64,000 nucleotides of DNA, taken from positions 4,092,001 through 4,156,000 of the forward strand of contig NZ_CP063808.1 of NCBI RefSeq assembly GCF_018128905.1. The letters are read 5' to 3'. This document shows, piece after piece, positions 15,066 through 23,407 of this stretch; the stretch's first letter is position 1; every line of letters begins with the position of its first letter. The translations under genes were made by a program, and so were the position numbers. The notes under the pieces are model-generated. The model was not told where the DNA came from. It did not search any database and saw nothing but the letters and a program-made list of their open reading frames with translations. The stretch comes from Streptomyces sp. A2-16 (GTDB lineage Bacteria; Actinomycetota; Actinomycetes; Streptomycetales; Streptomycetaceae).

Positions 15066-15926
15066 TCAGCCCTCGTAGCTGTGGAACCCTCGGCCGCTCT
15101 TCCGGCCGAGGTGACCGGCGGCGACCATGCGGCGCAGCAGGGCGGGCGGGGCGTACAGCGGTTCCTTGTACTCCTCGTACATCGACTCGGCCACGGCCTG
15201 GGCGGTGTCGAGGCCGATGAGGTCGAGCAGGCGCAGCGGGCCCATGGGATGCGCGCACCCGAGTTCCATCCCCCGGTCGATGTCGTCCGGCCGTGCGGAG
15301 CCCGACTCCACCATGCGCACCGCGCTGAGCAGGAAGGGCACGAGGAGGGCGTTGACGACGAAGCCGGAACGGTCGGGTGCCTGGACGGCCTCCTTGCCCA
15401 GCTGCCCGGCGAGTTCGCGGGTGCGCTTCAGTGTGTCGGCGCCGGTGACGAGCGCGGGAATGATCTCGACCAGCCGCTGCACGGGGACGGGGTTGAAGAA
15501 GTGCAGGCCGATGACCCGCTCGGGCCGCTCGGTGACGACGGCGAGATCGACGACGGGGATCGAGGAGGTGTTGGTGGCCAGGACCGCCGCCGGGTCCTCG
15601 ACCGCCTTGTCCAGGACGCGCAGCACCCCGGTCTTGATGTCGCGGTTCTCGGCGACGGCCTCGACGACGAACTGGCGGTCGGCCATGTCGCCGAGGTCCA
15701 CGGTGAACGACAGCCGGGCGAGGGCCTGGTCGCGCTGCTCCGCACTGAGCTTGCCGTGCCGTGCGCCCCGGTCGAGGGAGGCGGTGATGCGGCGGCGGCC
15801 CGCCTCGGCCGCGTCCGGCGTGGATTCGGCGACACGTACGTCGATGCCGTGGCGGGCGGCGACTTCGGCGATGCCGGAGCCCATGAGGCCGCAGCCGACG
15901 ACGCCGAGACGGGTGACGGGATGCAT
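15066..15926 (-). CDS. 3-hydroxyacyl-CoA (3-hydroxybutyryl-CoA) dehydrogenase
   Basis: 286 aa, the standard length of monofunctional bacterial enzymes. The NAD motif GCGLMGSG is at 11-18, the catalytic histidine is in GLHFFNPVP, and the signature NTSSIP and GRKSGRGFHSY segments are present. It oxidises an L-3-hydroxyacyl-CoA to the 3-oxoacyl-CoA with NAD+. It is the last gene of a five-gene minus-strand operon (acyl-CoA synthetase, histidine phosphatase, thiolase, FNR-type reductase, this gene), so its product would feed the thiolase encoded two genes upstream. Confidence 0.93.
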   Translation of the reverse strand: MHPVTRLGVVGCGLMGSGIAEVAARHGIDVRVAESTPDAAEAGRRRITASLDRGARHGKLSAEQRDQALARLSFTVDLGDMADRQFVVEAVAENRDIKTGVLRVLDKAVEDPAAVLATNTSSIPVVDLAVVTERPERVIGLHFFNPVPVQRLVEIIPALVTGADTLKRTRELAGQLGKEAVQAPDRSGFVVNALLVPFLLSAVRMVESGSARPDDIDRGMELGCAHPMGPLRLLDLIGLDTAQAVAESMYEEYKEPLYAPPALLRRMVAAGHLGRKSGRGFHSYEG

Positions 15927-15966
15927 CCGGGGCCCGTCCTTTCTGGTGAGCGGGAGGTGGTCGGGG

Positions 15967-16935
15967 TCAGAGGTCGAGGACGAGGCGGGGCCCGCACGAG
16001 CGGGAGACGCAGATGAGCATGGTGTCGCCGGCGGCCCGCTCGTCCTCGGTCAGCAGCGAGTCGCGGTGGTCGGGCCTGCCCTCCAGCACATCGGTCTCGC
16101 AGGTGCCGCAGGTGCCTTCCCGGCAGGAGAAGTCGACGTCGACGCCGGCCTCCTCCACGGTTTCGAGCACCGAACGGTCCGGCGGCACGGTGAGGGTGAG
16201 CCCGGAACGGGCGAGCTCCAGCTCGAAGCTCGTGGCAGCGGCCGTGCCGGCGGCGGCCGTCGGCACCGGCGCGAACCGTTCGACGCCCAGCGTGCCGGGC
16301 GGCCAGCCCGCGCACTGTTCCTGCACCGCCCGCAGCAGGGGTTCGGGACCGCAGGCGTGCACCAGGGTGCTCTCCTTGGGTGTGCCGAGGTGGGCGGCCA
16401 GGTCCAGCAGGCCGTACTCGTCCTGGGGACGGACGAGGACGCGGTCCCCGTGCGGGGCGAGACGGTCCAGGAAGGCCATGGAGGTCCGGGTGCGGCCGCC
16501 GTAGAGCAGGCGCCAGTCGGCCCCCGCGGCCTCGGCCGCCTCGACCATGGGGAGGATGGGTGTGATCCCGACGCCGCCGGCGATGAACAGATGGCGGTCG
16601 GCGGGCCGCAGCGGGAAGTTGTTGCGCGGGCCGCGGACCCGTACGTCGGCGCCTTCGTGCAGCTGGTCGTGGACGTGCGCGGAGCCGCCGCGGCCCTGTG
16701 GTTCCCGCAGCACCGCGATCTGCCAGGCCCCGCGGTCGGCCGGGTGTCCGCACAGGGAGTACTGACGGATCAGGCCGTGCGCGTCGCCGTCCAGCAGTAC
16801 GTCGATGTGGGCGCCCGGGGTCCAGGAGGGGAGCGGACCGCCGTCGGGGCGGCGCAGGGTGAGGCAGACGACGCCGTCGGCCACGAGGGTGCGGCCGGCC
16901 ACCGTGAGGGTGGTCGGGGGGAGTTGGTCGTTCAT
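15967..16935 (-). CDS. Ferredoxin-NAD(P)H-type oxygenase reductase with C-terminal 2Fe-2S domain
   Basis: 322 aa from ATG 16935. The order is a flavin-binding barrel (RQYSL near 75), an NAD-binding domain (AGGVGITPIL near 120) and a C-terminal plant-type 2Fe-2S domain with C-x4-C-x2-C (CREGTCGTC) and a distal cysteine (LICVSRS). This is the phthalate dioxygenase reductase/VanB layout. It should transfer electrons from NAD(P)H to a Rieske oxygenase. Two Rieske alpha subunits occur in the island (28502-29908 and 34522-35826) without their own reductases, so this enzyme is a probable partner although it sits in the beta-oxidation operon. Confidence 0.9.
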   Translation of the reverse strand: MNDQLPPTTLTVAGRTLVADGVVCLTLRRPDGGPLPSWTPGAHIDVLLDGDAHGLIRQYSLCGHPADRGAWQIAVLREPQGRGGSAHVHDQLHEGADVRVRGPRNNFPLRPADRHLFIAGGVGITPILPMVEAAEAAGADWRLLYGGRTRTSMAFLDRLAPHGDRVLVRPQDEYGLLDLAAHLGTPKESTLVHACGPEPLLRAVQEQCAGWPPGTLGVERFAPVPTAAAGTAAATSFELELARSGLTLTVPPDRSVLETVEEAGVDVDFSCREGTCGTCETDVLEGRPDHRDSLLTEDERAAGDTMLICVSRSCGPRLVLDL

Positions 16936-16954
16936 GGTGGGTGCGCTCCGGGTC

Positions 16955-18145
16955 TCAGGTCTGCGCCGGCACATGCAGCAACAGCGCGTCACCCTGGCCG
17001 CCGCCTCCGCACAGGGCCGCCGCTCCGCTGCCGCCGCCGCGCCGCCGCAGCTCCATGGCGAGGGTCAGCACCAGGCGGGCTCCGGTCATGCCGACCGGGT
17101 GTCCGAGCGCGATCGCGCCGCCGTTGACGTTCACCTTGTCCATGGCGATGTCCAGCTCCCGTACGGAGGCCAGGGCCACTCCGGCGAACGCCTCGTTGAT
17201 CTCGAACAGGTCCAGGTCGGCCGCCTTGAGCCTTCCGTCGCGTTCGAGGGCGTCGCGGACGGCGCCGGCCGGTTGGACGAGCAGTGAGGGGTCGGGGCCC
17301 GCGACCGTGCCGTAGGCGCCGATCTCGGCGAGCGGTGTCAGGCCCTCCCGCCGGGCGCGCTCCGCGCTCATCACGACGACGGCGGCGGCGCCGTCGGAGA
17401 GCTGGGAGGCGTTGCCCGCGGTGACGGTGCCCGTGCCGGAGAAGGCGGGTCGCAGGCGCCCGAGGGACTCGACGGTGGTGTCCGGTCGTACGCCCTCGTC
17501 GGCGTCCACCACCGTCTCGCCCCGGCGTCCGGCCACCGTGACGGGGGCGATCTCCTCGGTCGGCGCGCCCGACCGCTGGGCGCGGGCGGCCCGTTGGTGG
17601 GACAGCGCGCTGTACTCGTCCTGTTCCTGCCGGGTCAGGGCGAACGGCTGTTGGTACCGCTCGGTGGCGGCGCCCATGGAGACTCCGTCGAAGGCGCAGA
17701 CGAGGGCGTCGCGGTCGAGGGAGTCCTCCACCGTGGAGGGGCCGTACTTCCAGCCGGTGCGTGATCCGCGCAGCAGGTGCGGGGCGCCGGACATGGACTC
17801 CATGCCGCCCGCGACGACCACCTCGTGACGGCCGGAGGCGATCATGAGGTCGGCCAGCGCGATGGCGTGCAGCCCGGACGGACAGAGTTTGTTGACGGTG
17901 CTCGCCGGTACGGAGAAGGGGATCCCGGCGCGGACCGCGGCCTGCCGGGCCGGGTTGGGGCCTGCCCCGGCCTGCACCACCTGGCCCATGACGACGGCCT
18001 GCACGGCCTGCGCGTCCACGTGGGCGGCGGCGAGAGCCGCCCGGATGGCATGGGCGCCGAGATCGACTGCGGACAGGGTGCTCAGGGCGCCCATCAGCTT
18101 TCCGATGGGCGTCCTGGCGCCGGAGACGATGACGGATCCGGGCAT
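16955..18145 (-). CDS. Acetyl-CoA acyltransferase (thiolase)
   Basis: 396 aa, the usual thiolase length. The acyl-accepting cysteine is C88 in NKLCPSGLHAI, the histidine lies in NGGAIALGHPVGMTG, and the second catalytic cysteine in ALCGGGGQGDA. It cleaves a 3-oxoacyl-CoA with CoA to give acetyl-CoA and a shortened acyl-CoA (or condenses in reverse). ATG 18145 has GGAGG upstream; upstream extensions run through the phosphatase gene and are spurious. Organised with acyl-CoA synthetase and 3-hydroxyacyl-CoA dehydrogenase for one round of beta-oxidation. Confidence 0.93.
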   Translation of the reverse strand: MPGSVIVSGARTPIGKLMGALSTLSAVDLGAHAIRAALAAAHVDAQAVQAVVMGQVVQAGAGPNPARQAAVRAGIPFSVPASTVNKLCPSGLHAIALADLMIASGRHEVVVAGGMESMSGAPHLLRGSRTGWKYGPSTVEDSLDRDALVCAFDGVSMGAATERYQQPFALTRQEQDEYSALSHQRAARAQRSGAPTEEIAPVTVAGRRGETVVDADEGVRPDTTVESLGRLRPAFSGTGTVTAGNASQLSDGAAAVVVMSAERARREGLTPLAEIGAYGTVAGPDPSLLVQPAGAVRDALERDGRLKAADLDLFEINEAFAGVALASVRELDIAMDKVNVNGGAIALGHPVGMTGARLVLTLAMELRRRGGGSGAAALCGGGGQGDALLLHVPAQT

Positions 18146-18177
18146 GGCCGGGACCTCCTGGGGTGGTGGGGGCGGGT

Positions 18178-18783
18178 TCAGACGACCGGGTCGGCGGCGC
18201 GCTCGGCGATCATGTGGGCGGTCTCGTTCACCGAGTGCAGGACGACCCGGCCGCCGGGCATGCGCCGCACCCTGCTGACCGAGGTGTAGCCGGGGTGGAA
18301 CCAGAACATCGTCGGCAGGCCGAGCACCGTCGCCAGATAGGTGTTGGTGATGCCGCCGTGGCACACGGCCGCGACCCTCCCGCCGGGGTGGGCGTCGAGG
18401 ATCGTGTCCATGGCGCGTACCGCTCGCCCGCGAAAGGCCGTCCAGTCGAGGTCGGGCACGAAGTCCTCGAAGCGTCCCTCGGCGAGCGCCGCCGCCCGGG
18501 GGTCGCCCGTGCCGATCTGTTCCGGCGGGGTGTAGGGCTGGGAGACGTCCGTGTCCCATTCGCGGAGGTCGTCGAGGACGGTCGCGGTCATGCCGGTGAG
18601 GCGTTCCAGAGGTGCCGCGGTCTCGCGGGCCCGCTGGAACGGGCTGACGTACAGGGCGTCGAGGCCCTCGTGGGCGAGCCACGCGGCGAGGCGTTCGGCC
18701 TGGGCGGTGCCCTCGGGCGACAGCCCCGGGTCGAACACTCCGGCCATGGGGAGGCCGTGCCGGATGAGAAGGAGTTCGGTCAT
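18178..18783 (-). CDS. Histidine phosphatase-superfamily protein
   Basis: 201 aa. The N-terminal catalytic signature is LIRHGLP (RHG around 8-10), and the second active-site histidine is in AAVCHGG. A glutamate-bearing loop (REWDTDVSQ) lies between. Family members dephosphorylate sugars, nucleotides, acids or other small molecules. It sits between acyl-CoA synthetase and thiolase with 30-32 nt gaps, an odd place for a generic phosphatase, and could remove a phosphate introduced by the PEP-dependent enzymes of the island. That role is a guess. Confidence 0.88.
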   Translation of the reverse strand: MTELLLIRHGLPMAGVFDPGLSPEGTAQAERLAAWLAHEGLDALYVSPFQRARETAAPLERLTGMTATVLDDLREWDTDVSQPYTPPEQIGTGDPRAAALAEGRFEDFVPDLDWTAFRGRAVRAMDTILDAHPGGRVAAVCHGGITNTYLATVLGLPTMFWFHPGYTSVSRVRRMPGGRVVLHSVNETAHMIAERAADPVV

Positions 18784-18813
18784 GAGGGGTCCTTGCGTAC
18801 TCGGGGGAGCGGC

Positions 18814-20352
18814 TCAGCCGGCGATGGTCCGTTCCGAGCTCCAGTAGGGGCGGCGCATCGCGCGCTTGTCGAGCTTGCCCATCGCGTTGCGCAGCAGCTC
18901 GGGAACGATCTCGTACGACTTCGGGCACTTGTAGGCGGCGAGGCGCTCGCGGCAGAACCGGTCCAGCTCCTCGGCCGGCGGCTCGTCCCCCGCGACCACG
19001 ACCAGCGCCCGCAGCGCCTCGCCGAAGTCGGGGTCGGGCACGCCGATCACCGCGAGTTCGACGACCGCCGGGTGCTGCCGCAGGACCGCCTCGCTCTCGG
19101 CCGGGTACAGGTTCACCCCGCCGGAGACCACGACGTCCGCGGCCCGGTCGGTGATGAAGATGTAGCCGTCGGCGTCGACGTAGCCGATGTCGCCGAGGGT
19201 GAAGACGCCGGGGGAGAGATAGGCGGCCTTGGTCTTGTCCGGGTCCGCGTGATAGCGGACGCCCTGCTCGTCCGGTGCCCGGAAGGCCAGCAACCCGCGT
19301 TCGCCGGGCGGTAGTTGCCGGCCGTCGTCGTCGGTGACCAGGACCTCGAACGGGGGCCGGACGCGGCCGACCGAGCCCGGGTGAGCCAGCCACTCGTCGC
19401 TGCTGATGCGGGCCACCGTCCCTGCTTCGCTGGCGCCGTACGACTCGGTCAGCACCGGACCGAACCAGTCGATCATGGCGCGCTTGACGTCGGGTGGGCA
19501 CGCGGAGCCGGTGTGGGAGACCTGCCGGAGGCTGGAGACGTCGTAGCGGGAGCGGACGTCGTCCGGGAGGGCGAGCAGCCGCTGGAAGTGGGTGGGGACC
19601 ATCACCGTCGACGTGACCCGCCACTTGTGCACCCGGCTGAGGAACGTCTCCGCGTCGTATCTGCCGAGGACGACCACCGGCTCACCGGCCGCCAGGTGCC
19701 GCAGCGAGGTCAGCGGCGCGTTGTGCTGGAGGGGGCCGCACACCAGGTGGGGGCCCGGCGGGAAGCCGGGCCGGGCGGACATCGCGGCGAGGTAGGCGGC
19801 GCTGTCGGCGACCGGGGCGCCGACCCAGCGCACCTCGGTGCCACGGGCCCGTCCGGTGGTTCCCGAGGTGTAGACGAGCGGCGGCCGGGCGGGCCGACCC
19901 GTCGGCAGGGCGCGGTCGGCGGGTGCGGCGGCCAGCCACAGGTCCCAGTCGAAGGCGTGCCCGGCTGCCGGGGTTCCGTGGGTCACGATCGGCAGGCCCA
20001 GTTCGCGGGCCGCGTCGAGGGCGGCACCGGCGCCGACCGGTCCGGCGACGATCCCGGTCACGCCCGCGTCGATGATCTGGTCGACCAGTTCTCCCGAGGT
20101 GAGGTTCCGGGAGGTGGCCACGGTCCCCACTCCGGCGCGCAGGCCCGCCAGATGGGCCACCAGGGTGGGGATCGCGTTGTCGCCGAGGACGGCGATCCGG
20201 TCGTCCGGTCCGGGCGCGAACTCCAGCAGCCGGGCCGCCGCCCGCGTCACCTGGTCGGCGAGGCCGGACCAGGTGAGCACGCCCAGGTCGTCCGCCAGGG
20301 CGGGCTCGTGAGGGGTCTCCTGGGCGCGACGGTCGAGTGGCAGCAGCGACAT
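18814..20352 (-). CDS. Acyl-CoA synthetase (AMP-forming, ANL superfamily)
   Basis: 512 aa. The P-loop-like AMP motif is YTSGTTGRARG, the A5-type motif ESYGASEAG, the hinge region GDIGYVDADGYIFITDR, and the C-terminal catalytic lysine is in NAMGKLDKR. It should activate a carboxylic acid to its CoA thioester with ATP. It is the first gene of the five-gene minus-strand operon and is divergent from the acyl-CoA dehydrogenase operon, so the pair probably defines the entry to the beta-oxidation branch. The substrate (aryl-alkanoate, steroid or terpenoid acid) cannot be read from the sequence. Confidence 0.93.
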   Translation of the reverse strand: MSLLPLDRRAQETPHEPALADDLGVLTWSGLADQVTRAAARLLEFAPGPDDRIAVLGDNAIPTLVAHLAGLRAGVGTVATSRNLTSGELVDQIIDAGVTGIVAGPVGAGAALDAARELGLPIVTHGTPAAGHAFDWDLWLAAAPADRALPTGRPARPPLVYTSGTTGRARGTEVRWVGAPVADSAAYLAAMSARPGFPPGPHLVCGPLQHNAPLTSLRHLAAGEPVVVLGRYDAETFLSRVHKWRVTSTVMVPTHFQRLLALPDDVRSRYDVSSLRQVSHTGSACPPDVKRAMIDWFGPVLTESYGASEAGTVARISSDEWLAHPGSVGRVRPPFEVLVTDDDGRQLPPGERGLLAFRAPDEQGVRYHADPDKTKAAYLSPGVFTLGDIGYVDADGYIFITDRAADVVVSGGVNLYPAESEAVLRQHPAVVELAVIGVPDPDFGEALRALVVVAGDEPPAEELDRFCRERLAAYKCPKSYEIVPELLRNAMGKLDKRAMRRPYWSSERTIAG

Positions 20353-20411
20353 GGCTCCTCCGGCGGCTCCGCGGTCCTCTCCCGATGCCGACGGGAGAGA
20401 GGGATGCGGAG

Positions 20412-20426
20412 ACTGTAGCGTTTATC
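20412..20426. promoter_or_regulatory. Possible regulator site shared with 48914-48932
   Basis: ACTGTAGCGTTTATC between the divergent acyl-CoA synthetase and acyl-CoA dehydrogenase operons resembles, on one strand, the ACTGTATAGCGTCTT found at the divergent enoyl-CoA hydratase/acyl-CoA dehydrogenase promoter. It may be a TetR-type site for the fatty-acyl genes; the evidence is only this similarity. Confidence 0.35.
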
Positions 20427-20549
20427 AAGAAAGTACGGAACACTCTGATCCCGGACGAAGCCGTTCTCGCAGGATCAAGGCGCGAGACAGGCATGCGGTC
20501 CGCTCGTCGTTACTCAATCCACCGTCTGGTAAGTAGTCGAGGAGGAGCC

Positions 20550-21788
20550 ATGTCCCAGCCCGATCCGGACGCATGGCGCCGGCAGGTCCGGCAGTGGCTG
20601 GCCACCGTGCTGGAACCGGCGCGCGCGCCGGAGTCCGCCGCAGCGGCCGCCGACCTCGCCGTGTTCCACAACCTTCCGCAGGACGAGGAACGCCTGCTGC
20701 TGGAGCGCTGCCGCGCCTACCAGCGGGCCCGCTTCGACGCCGGTTACCAGGCGCTGACGCTCCCCGTCGACAAGGGCGGCGCGGGCCTGACCGCCGCGCA
20801 TGCGGCGCTCTTCGCCCAGGAGGAGTCCGCGTTCGAGGTGCCGCCGTCCACCGAGCTGATCAGCGTCACCGTGCGCCTGGTCGCGATGGCCGTCTCCCTG
20901 TTCGGAACGGACGAGCAACGCCAGGAGTACGCCCGCGCGTTCCTGCGCACCGACCGGCTCGCCTGCCAGCTGTTCAGCGAACCCGGCGCGGGATCCGACC
21001 TCGCGGCCCTGCGCACCCGCGCCCGTCGCGACGGCGACGTGTGGGTGATCGACGGCCAGAAGGTGTGGACCTCGGGAGCCCAGTTCGCCGACCACGGGCT
21101 CCTGCTCGCCCGCTCCGACCCGGACGTCGTGAAGCAGGCCGGCATCACCGCCTTCCTGGTCCCGATGGACGCCCCCGGAGTGGAGGTGCGCCCCATCCGG
21201 CAGATGAGCGGCGGCGCCTCCTTCAACGAGGTCTTCCTCAGCGGCGTACGGGTCCCGGACGCACTGCGGATCGGGCGGCCGGGCCAGGGCTGGGAGGTCG
21301 CCACCACCACCCTCGCCTTCGAGCGGACCGCCTCCGGCAGCGGCAACCGCCGCAAGGGCGGCACCTTTGCGGACGTCCTCGCGCTCGCCCGCTCCCTCGG
21401 CCGGACCACCGACCCCCTGGTGCGCCAGCTCCTCGCCGACCTGTACGTGCGCGCCGCCCTGCGCGAGGCCACCGTCGACCGGGTCGCCCGCACGAGCGCC
21501 GCAGGCGGCCGGCCGGGCCCCGAGGCCTCCCTGACCAAACTCATGGCCTCCGAACTGCTCACCCGCACCGGCCAGGTCGCCGCCGAGCTCATGGGAGCGC
21601 GGATCAGCGCCGACACCGGGGAGCCGGGCACCTTCGCCTGGACCCAGCATCTGCTCGGCGCCCCCGGCTACCGCCTTGCCGGAGGCACCGACCAGATTCA
21701 GCGCAACCTGATCGGCGAACGCGTACTCAAGCTGCCGCCGGAACCGCGGACCGACCGGGTGCCGTTCTCGCAGCTTTCCGACAACTAA
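20550..21788 (+). CDS. Acyl-CoA dehydrogenase
   Basis: 412 aa from ATG 20550 with a strong GGAGGAG ribosome site. The central FAD/substrate region is typical (CQLFSEPGAGSDLAAL, then WTSGAQFADHGLLLAR) and the C-terminal helical domain ends with GGTDQIQRNLIGERVL. It removes two hydrogens from the alpha-beta bond of an acyl-CoA and passes electrons to electron-transfer flavoprotein. First gene of a three-gene plus-strand operon with an SDR and a ThuA-like protein. Actinobacterial steroid and branched-acid pathways use many such paralogues, so substrate assignment is not possible. Confidence 0.93.
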   Translation: MSQPDPDAWRRQVRQWLATVLEPARAPESAAAAADLAVFHNLPQDEERLLLERCRAYQRARFDAGYQALTLPVDKGGAGLTAAHAALFAQEESAFEVPPSTELISVTVRLVAMAVSLFGTDEQRQEYARAFLRTDRLACQLFSEPGAGSDLAALRTRARRDGDVWVIDGQKVWTSGAQFADHGLLLARSDPDVVKQAGITAFLVPMDAPGVEVRPIRQMSGGASFNEVFLSGVRVPDALRIGRPGQGWEVATTTLAFERTASGSGNRRKGGTFADVLALARSLGRTTDPLVRQLLADLYVRAALREATVDRVARTSAAGGRPGPEASLTKLMASELLTRTGQVAAELMGARISADTGEPGTFAWTQHLLGAPGYRLAGGTDQIQRNLIGERVLKLPPEPRTDRVPFSQLSDN

Positions 21789-21827
21789 GCGGTCTCCCAC
21801 AGGCTTTCTCACCAAGGAGCGACAACG

Positions 21828-22592
21828 ATGGATCTGGGACTGACAGGCGCGAAGGCGCTGGTGACCGGTGCGAGCCGGGGCATCGGCCGGGCGATCGCCG
21901 CGACCCTGGCCGCCGAGGGCTGCGCGCTGGCCCTGTGCGCCCGGGGCGAGGAGGGGCTGGCCAAGGCGGCCGCCGAACTGCGGGCCGAAGGCGCCACCGT
22001 GTTCGCGGAACCCGTCGACGTCACCGACCCCGCCGCCCTCGCGGACTTCGTGCAGCGGGCCGCCGGTGAACTCGGCGGCCTCGATCTGCTGGTGTCCAAC
22101 GTGTCGGCGGGCAACGTGAAGGGCCCCACGTCCTGGGAGGACAGCCTGCGCGGCGACCTGATCCCCTTCGCCGGCCTCGTCGAGGCGGCCCTTCCCCACC
22201 TGGAGGCCTCCGACCGGGCCGCCGTCGTCGCCATCGGCACCACCAACGCCTCCGACACAGCGCGCCCGGCCGGAGCGAACTCGTACTCCGCGCTCAAGGC
22301 GGCCGTCGTCCAGCACGCCTCGGCCCTCGCGCACTCCCTCGCCCCCAAGGGCATCCGCGTCAACACCGTCTCGCCCGGCCCCGTCGACTTCCCCGGAGGC
22401 GCCTGGGAGACCATCCGCACCAGCCGCCCCGAGGTGTACGAGGAGGTCCTCGCCAAGCTGCCGATCGGCCGCTACGGCACCGCCGAGGACGTGGCCGCGG
22501 CGGTGGCGTTCCTGCTGGGCCGGACCGGCTCCTTCTGCGTCGGCGTCAACCTCGTGGTGGACGGCGGGCTGCTGACCCGCGTCCAGTACTGA
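21828..22592 (+). CDS. SDR-family oxidoreductase (FabG-like)
   Basis: 254-aa classical short-chain dehydrogenase. The cofactor motif is TGASRGIG (14-21), the active-site Tyr-Lys pair is YSALK, and NTVSPGPV and the C-terminal VDGG segment are as in 3-oxoacyl reductases. NAD(P)-dependent oxidation or reduction of a hydroxyl/keto group on the CoA-bound intermediate is likely. It follows the acyl-CoA dehydrogenase by 39 nt with AAGGAG before its ATG. Confidence 0.92.
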   Translation: MDLGLTGAKALVTGASRGIGRAIAATLAAEGCALALCARGEEGLAKAAAELRAEGATVFAEPVDVTDPAALADFVQRAAGELGGLDLLVSNVSAGNVKGPTSWEDSLRGDLIPFAGLVEAALPHLEASDRAAVVAIGTTNASDTARPAGANSYSALKAAVVQHASALAHSLAPKGIRVNTVSPGPVDFPGGAWETIRTSRPEVYEEVLAKLPIGRYGTAEDVAAAVAFLLGRTGSFCVGVNLVVDGGLLTRVQY

Positions 22593-22595
22593 GCC

Positions 22596-23366
22596 GTGGC
22601 GGGCCCGGCCGGCCGCCTGGACGCCGTACTGGTCTGCGGCGGCCGCTGGCACGACTTCGACCACGCCCGGCTCAGGCTGCTGGAACTGCTCGCCGAGCAG
22701 CCGCGGGTGCGCACCACGGTGTACCAGGACTACGACTGCCTGGGCGCCCTCGGCAGCGCGGACCTGCTGATCACCTACACCTGCGATGTCCGGCCCCGAC
22801 CGGCGCAGCGGGCCGCGCTGGCCCGTTTCGTCGAGCGGGGCGGGCGCTGGCTGGCCCTGCACGGCACCAACGCGGTGATCGAGCCGTCGACGGGTGACGG
22901 GCCACGGGAGTTCACGACCCCACGGCTCCTCGGAGACCTCGCCCAGGTGCTCGGCAGTCAGTTCCTGGCCCACCCGCCGATCGCACCGTACGAGGTGCGG
23001 GTGACCCGGCCCGAGCATCCACTGGTCGCCGGGATCGGGCCGTTCACCGTCACCGACGAGCTGTACGTGTGCGAACTGCACGGCGACCCCGAGGTGTTGC
23101 TGCACGCCGAGTACACGGGGCCGTGCCGCGGATTCGCCGAGGGCGACACGGCCGCCCGCGACAGCGCGCCCCGACCGGTGCTGTACCTCAAGCCGCACGG
23201 CCGCGGCGAGGTCTGCTACTTCACCCTGGGCCACTGCCGGGGCCGCTACGACATGCAGGACCTCGGCGTGGACGACACCGGGCGGGTGGACGTGGGGCCG
23301 TGGCGGACGGCCGAGTTCCTGACGGTGCTGCGGCGGTGCGTGCGGCGGATGACGGACACGCAGTAG
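22596..23366 (+). CDS. ThuA-like domain protein
   Basis: 256 aa, starting with a GTG three nucleotides after the SDR stop. The sequence matches the trehalose-utilisation (ThuA-like) glutaminase-type fold: VLVCGGRWHDF at the N-terminus, SADLLITYT, FVERGGRWLALHGTNA, HPLVAGI, and GEVCYFTLGH near the C-terminus. The family's biochemical role is poorly defined. It is often found with sugar or steroid catabolism and with oxidoreductases. Coupled to the acyl-CoA dehydrogenase/SDR pair here. A UUCG-capped terminator follows. Confidence 0.82.
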   Translation: MAGPAGRLDAVLVCGGRWHDFDHARLRLLELLAEQPRVRTTVYQDYDCLGALGSADLLITYTCDVRPRPAQRAALARFVERGGRWLALHGTNAVIEPSTGDGPREFTTPRLLGDLAQVLGSQFLAHPPIAPYEVRVTRPEHPLVAGIGPFTVTDELYVCELHGDPEVLLHAEYTGPCRGFAEGDTAARDSAPRPVLYLKPHGRGEVCYFTLGHCRGRYDMQDLGVDDTGRVDVGPWRTAEFLTVLRRCVRRMTDTQ

Positions 23367-23371
23367 AGGGT

Positions 23372-23389
23372 CGGCGCCTTCGGGCGCCG
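23372..23389. terminator. Terminator with UUCG tetraloop
   Basis: CGGCGCC-TTCG-GGCGCCG, a 7-bp perfect stem with a stable tetraloop between the convergent ThuA-like and alcohol dehydrogenase genes. Confidence 0.75.
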
Positions 23390-23407
23390 GCCCCCGCTCC
23401 CTCGGGC

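Noticed and set aside
16955..19624. 889-codon open frame covering thiolase, phosphatase and part of the acyl-CoA synthetase gene
   Set aside because: Only the part from ATG 18145 has family signal; the upstream arginine/proline-rich part is the out-of-frame shadow of two well-supported genes.
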